In this document: one piece after another, positions 37,365 through 44,364 of the stretch
Layout: every line of letters begins with the position of its first letter
Numbering within the stretch: position 1 is the first letter of the stretch
Source: Henriciella mobilis
GTDB lineage: Bacteria > Pseudomonadota > Alphaproteobacteria > Caulobacterales > Hyphomonadaceae
NCBI RefSeq assembly: GCF_003576315.1
Contig: NZ_QWFZ01000003.1
Coordinates: 620,001-684,000 of the forward strand
DNA: 64,000 bases
Direction: 5' to 3'
Notes under the pieces: generated by a model
Told to the model about the DNA's origin: nothing
Seen by the model: the letters and a program-made list of their open reading frames with translations, nothing else
Database searches by the model: none
Position numbers and translations under genes: made by a program

Positions 37365-37694
37365 ATGACCGAAGCCCTCCTCATCCGTATTACCTGCCCG
37401 TCGAAGGACGTGGCCCAGAAGATCGCCGATGCCTCCGTTGAGCAACGGCTCGCCGCCTGTGCCAATATCGAAGGGCCCGTGACCTCGACCTATCTCTGGA
37501 AAGGCGTTGTCGAACAGGCCTTCGAGCATGTTCTCTGGCTGAAATCGGTTGCGCCGTGCTGGAACGCGCTGGAAACCCTCGTCAATAATATCCACCCCTA
37601 TGATGTCCCGGCTATGGTCGCGATGCCGGTCAGCCAAATGCCGGCACCCTTCGCCACCTGGCTCGACGAGAATACGAAGGCGCCCGCACAGTAA
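37365..37694 (+). CDS. cutA: CutA-like divalent-cation tolerance protein
   Basis: A 109-residue protein from ATG 37365. Family features: ITCPSKDVAQKIADASVEQRLAACANI, VTSTYLWKGVVEQ and the trimer-contact region NIHPYDVPAMVAMPVSQ. CutA forms very stable trimers of ferredoxin-like fold; the copper tolerance role is disputed. Its stop TAA overlaps the trpA start (TAATG at 37692-37696), so trpA translation is coupled to cutA. 142 bp without a gene precede it. Confidence 0.93.
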   Translation: MTEALLIRITCPSKDVAQKIADASVEQRLAACANIEGPVTSTYLWKGVVEQAFEHVLWLKSVAPCWNALETLVNNIHPYDVPAMVAMPVSQMPAPFATWLDENTKAPAQ

Positions 37695-38518
37695 TGCCCA
37701 CACAGAGAATTACCGACCGGTTCGACCGCGTGCGCGCCGAGAAGCGGGCCGCACTCGTCACCTATGTCATGGCGGGCGACCCGGATCTCGAAACGAGCTA
37801 TCAGACGCTGTGCGCTCTGCGCGACAATGGCGCCGATATCATTGAGCTGGGCGCGCCCTTTACCGACCCCATGGCTGACGGTCCGGCGATTCAGCTGGCC
37901 GGACAGCGCAGCCTGAAGGCCGGAACGAAGCTGGCCGATGTCCTCGCCCTCGCAAAGCGGTTTCGCGCCGAGGACAAGGAAACGCCGCTCATCCTGATGG
38001 GATATGCCAATCCGGTCTTTCATATGGGCTATGCCGCGTTTGCCGAATCAGCCGCCGATGCCGGGATTGACGGGACGATCCTTGTCGACCTGCCGCCCGA
38101 GGAAGATCATGAGCTGCGCGAAGCCTATGAAAAATATGGTATTTCCGTCATTCGTCTGGCCACGCCAACCACGACGGAAAAGCGCATCGCCAAGGTGGCC
38201 GAAGGCGCGTCCGGTTTTCTCTATTATGTCGCTGTTGCTGGCGTAACTGGTGCAGGTTCAGCCGATCCGGAAGACATTCGTGAAGGCGTCGAGCGGGCCC
38301 AGAAAGTCTCCGGTCTTCCCGTCTGCGTCGGGTTCGGCGTGCGCACAGGTGAACAGGCGGCCGCCATGGCCGGTATCGCTGATGGGGTTGTGGTTGGCAC
38401 CGCTTTCGTGGATCATGTGCGCTTGGCTCTTGAGTCAGGAGACACTGGCAGTATAGCCGGGCGGATTGGGGGGCTGGCCAAAGAGTTGTCGACCGCGCTC
38501 AAAGGCGTATCGTCGTAA
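37694..38518 (+). CDS. trpA: tryptophan synthase alpha subunit TrpA
   Basis: A 274-residue TIM barrel. Catalytic Glu in ADIIELGAPFTDPMADGPAIQ and catalytic Asp in GTILVDLPPEEDHELRE; the phosphate site is CVGFGVRTGEQAA and DGVVVGTAFVD. It cleaves indole-3-glycerol phosphate to indole and glyceraldehyde 3-phosphate. Coupled to cutA upstream and followed by accD after 36 bp with a good AGGGAG. Confidence 0.96.
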   Translation: MPTQRITDRFDRVRAEKRAALVTYVMAGDPDLETSYQTLCALRDNGADIIELGAPFTDPMADGPAIQLAGQRSLKAGTKLADVLALAKRFRAEDKETPLILMGYANPVFHMGYAAFAESAADAGIDGTILVDLPPEEDHELREAYEKYGISVIRLATPTTTEKRIAKVAEGASGFLYYVAVAGVTGAGSADPEDIREGVERAQKVSGLPVCVGFGVRTGEQAAAMAGIADGVVVGTAFVDHVRLALESGDTGSIAGRIGGLAKELSTALKGVSS

Positions 38519-38554
38519 CTATAACGTATTGGACCATTCAGGGAGTCCAGCGAA

Positions 38555-39538
38555 ATGAATTGGCTTACGAATTTCCGCACGCCGGGATTGAAGACATTCT
38601 TGTCCTCGAAGAAAGACACCCCGGACAATCTCTGGGTGAAGTGCCCGAAAAGCGGGGAACTCGTCTATCGCTCCGACCTTGAGGAGAGCTGGTATGTGAC
38701 GCCGGCTGGCGCGCATCTACGGATTTCGCCGCGCCGCCGCTTCCGCCTCCTGTTCGATCAGGAGCGCTGGGAGCCGTTGCAACTTCCGCCTGTTGCGCAG
38801 GACCCGCTGAAGTTCAAGGACGACAAGCCCTATCCCTCCCGCCTGAAAGCCGCGAAGGCGAAGATTGCCGGGCGCGAAAAGGAAGAAAGCCCGGAAGGCA
38901 GCCCGCCGGTTGCGCAGGATGACTGCATGGCCGCCGCCTTCGGCCGGGTAAATGGCAAGCCGACCGTGATCCTGGTGCAGGACTTTGCCTTCATGGGCGG
39001 TTCGCTCGGTATGGCGGCAGGCGAAGCATTCATTGCCGCGGCCCAGCTGGCCGTCGCCCGCAAGGCGGCGTTTGTTGTCTGCACCGCTTCCGGCGGCGCC
39101 CGGATGCAGGAGGGCACGCTATCCCTGATGCAGATGCCGCGGACCACGCTCGCCATTTCCGAGGTCCGCGATGCCGGCCTTCCCTATATCGTTATTCTCA
39201 CCGATCCGACCTCCGGCGGTGTTTCGGCCTCCTATGCGATGCTGGGCGATGTCCATATCGCCGAGCCTGACGCAATGATCGCCTTTTCCGGCCCCCGCGT
39301 GATTGAGCAGACGATCCGCGAGAAGCTGCCGGAAGGCTTCCAGCGCTCGGAATTCCTCCGCGAAAAAGGCCAGGTCGACATCGTCTGCGACCGGCGCGAG
39401 ATGAAGGATGTTCTGGGCCGTATCCTCCGGCACTTGTTGCCCAAGCGCGCTTCCGAAAGCACGGCCATCGGACCGGTGAACGCACCCTCCGCAGACGTGC
39501 CAGCGCCGCAGAAAGACAAGAAGGCCGGCAAGGGTTGA
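38555..39538 (+). CDS. accD: acetyl-CoA carboxylase carboxyltransferase subunit beta
   Basis: A 327-residue subunit with the carboxyltransferase core: DDCMAAAFGRVNGKPTVILVQDF, FMGGSLGMAAGEAF, TASGGARMQEGTLSLMQM and DPTSGGVSASYAMLGDV. The N-terminal zinc ribbon has only one Cys (WVKCPKSGELVYRSDLEESW) of the four found in E. coli AccD, as seen in other alphaproteobacteria. The C-terminus is Ala/Lys-rich. It carries out the second half-reaction of malonyl-CoA formation with AccA. The stop overlaps the folC TTG start. Confidence 0.95.
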   Translation: MNWLTNFRTPGLKTFLSSKKDTPDNLWVKCPKSGELVYRSDLEESWYVTPAGAHLRISPRRRFRLLFDQERWEPLQLPPVAQDPLKFKDDKPYPSRLKAAKAKIAGREKEESPEGSPPVAQDDCMAAAFGRVNGKPTVILVQDFAFMGGSLGMAAGEAFIAAAQLAVARKAAFVVCTASGGARMQEGTLSLMQMPRTTLAISEVRDAGLPYIVILTDPTSGGVSASYAMLGDVHIAEPDAMIAFSGPRVIEQTIREKLPEGFQRSEFLREKGQVDIVCDRREMKDVLGRILRHLLPKRASESTAIGPVNAPSADVPAPQKDKKAGKG

Positions 39539-40803
39539 TTGACGCGCAGCTGGGCGTCGAAGCGGCGCTTAAACGGTTTGAGCGATATAATCCGTCCGAC
39601 CGGATCTTGGCGCTTGACCGGCTGCTCGTCGTGCTGGAGACGCTGGGCAATCCGCATCTCGACCTTCCCCCGACAATCCACGTCGCCGGGACGAACGGGA
39701 AAGGCTCCACTGTCGCCTTTATCCGCGCCATGGCCGAGGCAGCGGGGCTCACCGTCCACACGGCCACATCGCCTCACCTCGTCCGCTTCAATGAGCGCAT
39801 CCGGCTTGCTGGTACCCTGATTTCAAACGATTATCTCGTCGACTGCCTCGAGCGCGTCGAGGCTGCCCTGCTCGGTTACCGGCCGATCACCCATTTCGAG
39901 GCGGCGCAGGCGGCGAGTTTCCTCGCCTTTTCCGAGACACCGGCCGACCTTCTGGTCCTTGAAGTTGGCCTGGGCGGGCGCTTCGATGCCTCGAATGTCA
40001 TTACACAGGCAGCCTGTTCGGTCTTCTGCCCGATCGACCTCGATCACCAGCAATTCCTCGGCAACACGATCACCAAGATCGCGACCGACAAGGCCGGTAT
40101 CCTGAAGCCCGGCTGCCCCGCCGTGTCCGCGATCCAGGGCAGCGAGGCAGAGGCCGCGCTGAAGGCCGAGGCGGCGAAGCTCGGCACCGTGATCGACTTT
40201 GTCACCGCCGCCGAAATCGCCGCCATCGAGCCGCCGCTGGGCCTTGCCGGAGAGCACCAGTTCGCCAATGCAGCGCTGGCGGCGAAAGCACTGAAAACGT
40301 CGGGACTTCAAGGCATTACAGACGACGCGATCCGCGCCGGCGCCGCCTCGGCCCACTGGCCCGCCCGGATGCAGCGCCTCTCGCCGGGCCCGGTCACGGC
40401 GCTTGCCGATGACATGCCGGTCTGGCTCGACGGGGGACACAACCCGCATGCCGGGCGCGCCCTGGCCGGGGTGCTCGACACGCTCGACCGGGAGGAGCCG
40501 GCCAAGCGGACGATGCTGGTCTCGGCGATGCTCGCCAACAAGGATGCAGCGGGCTTTTTCGCGGCGCTGAAGCGCCCCGGCCTGCGCGTCTTCACCTGCC
40601 CGATTACCAATAATGACAACAGTTTCAGCCCTGAGGCGCTGGCCAGTGCGGCGCGGGATGCGGGGGCCGAGGCCGAAGCCCACCAGGGCTTCGAAGCGGC
40701 CATGAAAGCGGCGGTCCGGGCCGGGGCGGAGCGTATCCTGATCTGCGGCTCGCTCTATCTGGCGGGAAAAGTCCTCGCCCTGAATGAAGAGCTGCCAGCC
40801 TGA
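39535..40803 (+). CDS. folC: bifunctional folylpolyglutamate synthase / dihydrofolate synthase
   Basis: A 422-residue Mur-ligase-type enzyme, read from TTG 39535 overlapping the accD stop (TTGA). Motifs: P-loop HVAGTNGKGSTVAFI, SPHLVRFNERIRL, LLVLEVGLGGRFDASN, DLDHQQFLGNTITKIATDKAGIL and the C-terminal WLDGGHNPHAGRAL. It adds glutamate to dihydropteroate and tetrahydrofolate. The accD-folC pairing at the end of the trp run is standard in alphaproteobacteria. No clear terminator follows. Confidence 0.94.
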   Translation: MIDAQLGVEAALKRFERYNPSDRILALDRLLVVLETLGNPHLDLPPTIHVAGTNGKGSTVAFIRAMAEAAGLTVHTATSPHLVRFNERIRLAGTLISNDYLVDCLERVEAALLGYRPITHFEAAQAASFLAFSETPADLLVLEVGLGGRFDASNVITQAACSVFCPIDLDHQQFLGNTITKIATDKAGILKPGCPAVSAIQGSEAEAALKAEAAKLGTVIDFVTAAEIAAIEPPLGLAGEHQFANAALAAKALKTSGLQGITDDAIRAGAASAHWPARMQRLSPGPVTALADDMPVWLDGGHNPHAGRALAGVLDTLDREEPAKRTMLVSAMLANKDAAGFFAALKRPGLRVFTCPITNNDNSFSPEALASAARDAGAEAEAHQGFEAAMKAAVRAGAERILICGSLYLAGKVLALNEELPA

Positions 40804-40843
40804 ACGTCCCCGGAAATTCCCCCGGGGCGGCACGGTACTAAAA

Positions 40844-40888
40844 CAGTCTGATTCCAGTACAATTCCGGTACATTTTCAGTCTGATTCC
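40844..40888 (+). repeat. short direct repeat downstream of folC
   Basis: CAGTCTGATTCC occurs at 40844-40855 and 40877-40888, 33 bases apart, with ATTCC again at 40862-40866 between them and a GGTCTGG-type echo after. The sequence sits in the 107-bp convergent gap between folC and the small lipoprotein gene. A CCCCGG/CCGGGG hairpin without T tract (40808-40827) precedes it. Confidence 0.7.
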
Positions 40889-40910
40889 GGTCTGGTCCCA
40901 GAAATGAGCC

Positions 40911-41369
40911 TCACTCCGCCGGCGCGTACAGCCACACGGCCGCTTCGGCCGCCCATTCCTGGCACAGCCTCGGGGCGTCCTTGAAATATTGCTGGCGGGA
41001 GACCTGGTACTCCATGCTCTGTCTCATCTGCTGCATGCGCGCCTCGGAGAGCGGCAGGTCCTTGGCTTTCATGAAGTCGCCAAGCGCGCATTGCGGAAAG
41101 GCTTCGGGCCAGTCGCGAACATAGATGCCGCGCATTGTGCCACGGCCATAATAGACTTCGCCGCGCTGGGCGGGCGTGAGGTCGTCGCGCTCCAGCATCG
41201 CCGTGAAGGCGGTCTCGGCGCCGGACTCAGGCTTCGAATTGTAGGCCGCATTCCAGAGCGTCTTGAATTCGGCATCTGATAGTGTGGTTGGCTCTGGCGC
41301 AGGCGCGACAGTTTCGGTGGCGCAGGCGGCTAGGCCCAGCAGGGCCAGTGGAACGACAAGCGATTTCAT
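40911..41369 (-). CDS. small lipoprotein of unknown function
   Basis: A 152-residue protein with a clear lipoprotein signal, MKSLVVPLALLGLAAC, Cys at residue 16. The mature part has a Sel1/TPR-like helical feel (LSDAEFKTLWNAAYNSKPESG, LTPAQRGEVYYGRGTMRG, YFKDAPRLCQEWAAEAAVWLY) with two further Cys that could form a disulfide. No family recognised. Single gene, divergent from the SDR at 41527. Confidence 0.75.
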   Translation of the reverse strand: MKSLVVPLALLGLAACATETVAPAPEPTTLSDAEFKTLWNAAYNSKPESGAETAFTAMLERDDLTPAQRGEVYYGRGTMRGIYVRDWPEAFPQCALGDFMKAKDLPLSEARMQQMRQSMEYQVSRQQYFKDAPRLCQEWAAEAAVWLYAPAE

Positions 41370-41526
41370 TTTCCCCTCCCGGTCGTGATTCACCAAGATT
41401 GCCAGGTTTCGCCCGGTGGGCAAGCCGCGAAAGCGAATAAGGGATTCCCCGAAGCGCGCTGCGCGCTCGCCGGTGCTAGGCTTCGCCCGATAAACGAGCC
41501 GAATGGCCCATGCGGAGGAGAGGAAA

Positions 41527-42288
41527 ATGACCGTCAACACAATCGCCCCAGATACGCTCAAACTCCTGATCACGGGGGGCGCGCGCGGCATTGGCGGGGC
41601 GACCGCCCGCCTGCTCGCCGAGGCCGGGGCGCATGTGATGATCGCCGACGTGCTCGACAAGGAGGGCAAGGCGCTCGCTGCCGCGCTGGGCGACAAGGCC
41701 GTCTACCATCACCTCGATGTCACGCGCGAGGCGGACTGGCGGTCTGCGGTGAAGGCCGCGACCAAGGCGTTTGGCGGGCTCAATGCCCTGTTCAACAATG
41801 CCGGGATCGCCGATTTCGCGAGCGTCGAGGCCTGCTCGCCGGAGGCGTTCCGCAAGCTGATCGACATCAACCTGACCGGCGTCTTCCTTGGCCTGCATGT
41901 CTGCGCCCCGGCGCTGCGCGAGGCGGGCGGCGGGGTGATCGTCAACACCTCCTCGACGGCGGGCCTGCAGGGCTATGGCGGGCTTGCCGCCTATGTCGCC
42001 AGCAAGTGGGGCGTGCGCGGGCTGACCAAGGCGGCGGCGCTCGATCTTGCCGATGGCGGCATCCGGGTGGTCTCGGTCCATCCCGGCCCGATCGCGACCC
42101 CGATGACCGAAGGCATGGGCAATGAGGTGGTCGCCGCCCAGCCCCTGCCGCGCTTTGGAGAAGCCAGGGAGGTCGCCCGCATGGTGCGCTTCCTGATGAC
42201 CGAGGCGACCTTCTCGACCGGCAGCGAATTCGTCATCGACGGCGGCGCGGTAACCGGCCAGGTCCTGCCGCTGCATGAGGAAGGGTAG
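41527..42288 (+). CDS. short-chain dehydrogenase/reductase (SDR)
   Basis: A 253-residue classical SDR with GGAGGAGAGG before ATG 41527. Cofactor motif LLITGGARGIGGATARLL, NNAG, the active-site Ser in VNTSSTAGLQG and the catalytic YxxxK in YVASKWGVRGLTK. The C-terminal FSTGSEFVIDGGAV is typical. NAD(H) is suggested by an acidic residue after the second strand (IADVLDK). Substrate unknown; it resembles hydroxysteroid/3-oxoacyl reductase-like members. Confidence 0.9.
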   Translation: MTVNTIAPDTLKLLITGGARGIGGATARLLAEAGAHVMIADVLDKEGKALAAALGDKAVYHHLDVTREADWRSAVKAATKAFGGLNALFNNAGIADFASVEACSPEAFRKLIDINLTGVFLGLHVCAPALREAGGGVIVNTSSTAGLQGYGGLAAYVASKWGVRGLTKAAALDLADGGIRVVSVHPGPIATPMTEGMGNEVVAAQPLPRFGEAREVARMVRFLMTEATFSTGSEFVIDGGAVTGQVLPLHEEG

Positions 42289-42303
42289 GGGCGCAGAAAC
42301 ACA

Positions 42304-42405
42304 TCTCCGCAGACCCCTGTGAAAACAGGGGTCCAAGGTGTGAACGCTTGTTCTTGGGGGGCCGTGTGCACTTTGGGTACCTGCTTTCGCAGGTACCGGC
42401 GGAGA
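42304..42405. repeat. composite palindromic repeat, copy 1 (3' side of GIY-YIG gene)
   Basis: A 102-bp unit with 7-bp terminal inverted repeats TCTCCGC (42304-42310) and GCGGAGA (42399-42405). It holds two hairpins: ACCCCTGT/ACAGGGGT around GAAA (42313-42332) and GGTACCTGC/GCAGGTACC around TTTC (42376-42397). The first 32 nt (42304-42335) are identical to 42722-42753 in copy 2. It lies between the SDR stop and the GIY-YIG stop. Confidence 0.9.
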
Positions 42406-42422
42406 GGTAGTGGCCACGCGGC

Positions 42423-42713
42423 TCAGTGGTTTAGCTTCATGTAGAGATCCAGCCACTCCGGATTGCTCGCCTCGATCAGTTCAATCTTCCAGACGCGCTT
42501 CCATTTCTTGATCTGGTATTCGCGCGTCTTGGCGGCATCGCGGGTCGCATGAGGTTCGTACCAGACAAGCCGCGTCACGCCATATTTGCGCGTAAAGATG
42601 GAGCCTAGGCCGTTCTTGTGCGCCCACACGCGTCCGGAGATGTCGTCGGTATGGCCGGTGTAGAGCGTGCCATTCTTCTGGCTCGCGAGCATGTAGGTGT
42701 AGAATGGTTTCAC
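42423..42713 (-). CDS. GIY-YIG domain nuclease-like protein
   Basis: A 96-residue single-domain protein read from GTG 42713, eight bases or so after GGAGAGGGAGG; the frame upstream merely runs through the flanking palindrome. Domain features: FYTYMLAS (GIY equivalent), GTLYTGHTDD (YIG equivalent), the catalytic-Arg region ISGRVWAHKNG near residue 28, then FTRKYGVTRLVWYE with the acidic metal ligand near residue 53, and REYQIKKWKRVWKIELIEASNPEW. This is the small UPF0213/YhbQ-like type with no extra DNA-binding domain. It is bracketed by two copies of a composite repeat, suggesting a link with their spread or maintenance. Activity unproven. Confidence 0.9.
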   Translation of the reverse strand: MKPFYTYMLASQKNGTLYTGHTDDISGRVWAHKNGLGSIFTRKYGVTRLVWYEPHATRDAAKTREYQIKKWKRVWKIELIEASNPEWLDLYMKLNH

Positions 42714-42721
42714 GGCCTCCC

Positions 42722-42829
42722 TCTCCGCAGACCCCTGTGAAAACAGGGGTCCATGGAAATAGTGGCAAGGCAAGCACTCACATCGAAATCCGCACCATGG
42801 ATACCTGCGTTCGCAGGTATCTGCGGATA
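42722..42829. repeat. composite palindromic repeat, copy 2 (5' side of GIY-YIG gene)
   Basis: A 108-bp unit in the same orientation as copy 1. Hairpin one is identical (ACCCCTGT/ACAGGGGT with GAAA, 42731-42750); hairpin two is GATACCTGC/GCAGGTATC around GTTC (42800-42821), with compensatory G-C to A-T changes compared with copy 1. The outer ends TCTCCGCAG and CTGCGGATA are inverted repeats with one mismatch. The nuclease gene's ribosome site begins inside its left end (42721-42727). Confidence 0.9.
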
Positions 42830-42845
42830 CGTGTGTCTTCAGCTT

Positions 42846-43637
42846 CTAAGCGTTCTTGATCGTCAGGCCGCCATCGACGGGGATGAATACGCCGTTCAGG
42901 AAGCTCGCGGCCGGCAGGACCACGGACAGCGTCATGTTCGCCACTTCTTCCGGGATGCCGTAGCGGCGCAGCGGGACGCGGCGCTTGGCGTAGATGGTCT
43001 TGTGTTCTTCCGGGATGCCGGCGGTGATGCCGGTGCGGATCGGGCCGGGGCAGATGCAGTTGACGGTGATGTCGGTGTCCTCGTCGCGGCCAAGGTCGCA
43101 GGCGAGCCCGCGGGTAAGCCCGATCACACCATGCTTGGCGGCGACATAAGGCGAATTGCCGGGCGTTGCGCCGAGGCCTTCGGTCGAGGCGACGTTCACG
43201 ATGCGCCCGAACTTCGCCTTGCGCATATAGGGCAGGGCGGCGCGGATGGCGCGCTGGTGGCTGGTCAGCATGACATTGATGCTGGGGCCCCAGCTGTCCT
43301 CATAGCTCTCCTCGGCGACATCGGCGGGGATAGCGAAACCGGCATTGTTGACGAGGATTTCCAGCCCGCCGAAATGCTCGGCGGCTTCCTTGACGACGCG
43401 CTTGATGGCCTCGGCGTCGCCAACATCCATGGCCCAGCCCTTCACATGGTCGATCCCGGCGGCCTTGATCTCGTCGACCACCTTGTCGACGGCGTCCTGC
43501 CTGAGATCGGTGACGGCGACATTCGCGCCCTCATGCGCGAACAGGTGGGCGGTGGCCCGGCCCATGCCGGAGGCCGCGCCGGTGATGAGGGCGGTCTTGC
43601 CTTTGATCGAGCGGGATAGCGGCTGATAGGGCTCCAT
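42846..43637 (-). CDS. short-chain dehydrogenase/reductase (SDR)
   Basis: A 263-residue classical SDR. ATG 43637 has GGAGGAG eight bases upstream and gives the usual N-terminus (SIKGKTALITGAASGMGRATAHLF). NNAG, the Ser in VNVASTEGLGA, YVAAKHGVIGLTRGLA as YxxxK and PGPIRTGIT are present; the end is FLNGVFIPVDGGLT. Asp after strand 2 (AVTDLRQ) suggests NAD. Substrate unknown. About 25% similar in layout to the SDR at 41527, not a recent duplicate. Confidence 0.9.
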   Translation of the reverse strand: MEPYQPLSRSIKGKTALITGAASGMGRATAHLFAHEGANVAVTDLRQDAVDKVVDEIKAAGIDHVKGWAMDVGDAEAIKRVVKEAAEHFGGLEILVNNAGFAIPADVAEESYEDSWGPSINVMLTSHQRAIRAALPYMRKAKFGRIVNVASTEGLGATPGNSPYVAAKHGVIGLTRGLACDLGRDEDTDITVNCICPGPIRTGITAGIPEEHKTIYAKRRVPLRRYGIPEEVANMTLSVVLPAASFLNGVFIPVDGGLTIKNA

Positions 43638-43731
43638 GGGACGGTCTCCTCCAATTTTTTCTTCACCCGTGAAGTAAATGCGCAGGCGCGCGGCGTCCAT
43701 GGGGAATTTGTGGGGAGGGTGCTCTCCAGGC

Positions 43732-43835
43732 CGTCATCCCGGACAAGCCTTCAGGCTTGGTCCGGGACCCAGATCAAGCAGACACTATAGACGAGCTGGG
43801 TCCCGGACAGCGCCTTCGGCACATCCGGGATGACG
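43732..43835. repeat. REP-like palindromic unit
   Basis: A 104-bp unit bounded by 12-bp inverted ends CGTCATCCCGGA (43732-43743) and TCCGGGATGACG (43824-43835). Inside are the hairpin CAAGCCT/AGGCTTG (43744-43759) and a second inverted pair of the type GGTCCGGGACCC ... GGGTCCCGGAC. The pattern is that of dispersed REP/BIME sequences common in alphaproteobacterial intergenic DNA. It is a different family from the repeats around the GIY-YIG gene. Confidence 0.85.
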
Positions 43836-43926
43836 ATGTGAGAGGGGTGGACTTCCTGAAGGGGCCGGTGGGAGATGGGCACCACGGTCAAGCCGTGGTG
43901 AAGCGTTTCAGGAGGCTTGAACAAAG

Positions 43927-43960
43927 AAAAAGCCCGCCGCGGCGGACCGGGCGGGCTTTT
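43927..43960 (-). terminator. terminator downstream of trxA
   Basis: An 11-bp stem AAAAGCCCGCC/GGCGGGCTTTT (43928-43938 with 43950-43960) ends in T residues on both strands. It lies 31 bp past the trxA stop and should stop trxA transcription on the minus strand. The remaining bases between the SDR start and trxA (43638-43990) hold the REP unit and no gene. Confidence 0.88.
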
Positions 43961-43990
43961 GGATTTCGTTGCCTGGTCAGAGCGCGCGGC

Positions 43991-44308
43991 TTAGGCGCTT
44001 TCCTTGATCCATTCGGCGATGCGTTGCTTCGACATCGCGCCGAGATGCGTGGCGGCGACCTTGCCGTCCTTGAACATCATCAGCGTCGGCAGGCCGCGCA
44101 CGCCGAACTTGGACGCAGCGACCGGGTTCTCGTCGACATTGATCTTGGCGACTTTCACCTTGCCGGCCAGTTCCTCGGCGACGGCTTCCAGGTGCGGCGA
44201 CATCTGCTTACAGGGTCCGCACCATTCGGCCCAGAAGTCCACCACGACGGGCAGGTCGCCCTCGATGGCGGTGTCGAAATTGTCATCGGTAATGTGTTCG
44301 GCGGCCAT
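43991..44308 (-). CDS. trxA: thioredoxin 1
   Basis: A 105-residue thioredoxin with the active site FWAEWCGPCKQMSPHLE (Cys 30 and 33 region), the buried Asp in VVVDFWAEW, and cis-Pro in GVRGLPTLMMFKDG. Cytoplasmic. It supplies electrons to ribonucleotide reductase and to MsrA, two copies of which are encoded in this window. It follows addA on the same strand after 56 bp, a frequent alphaproteobacterial order (addB-addA-trxA). Confidence 0.97.
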   Translation of the reverse strand: MAAEHITDDNFDTAIEGDLPVVVDFWAEWCGPCKQMSPHLEAVAEELAGKVKVAKINVDENPVAASKFGVRGLPTLMMFKDGKVAATHLGAMSKQRIAEWIKESA

Positions 44309-44364
44309 TCATGCCTCCTTTGGCTCGAAACTTACAGTCTATAGATAGTGACTGCCAAGATTCT

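Noticed and set aside
42714-42773. 20-residue N-terminal extension of the GIY-YIG protein
   Set aside because: It is a translation of the flanking palindrome; the GTG at 42713 has a good ribosome site and fits the family length.
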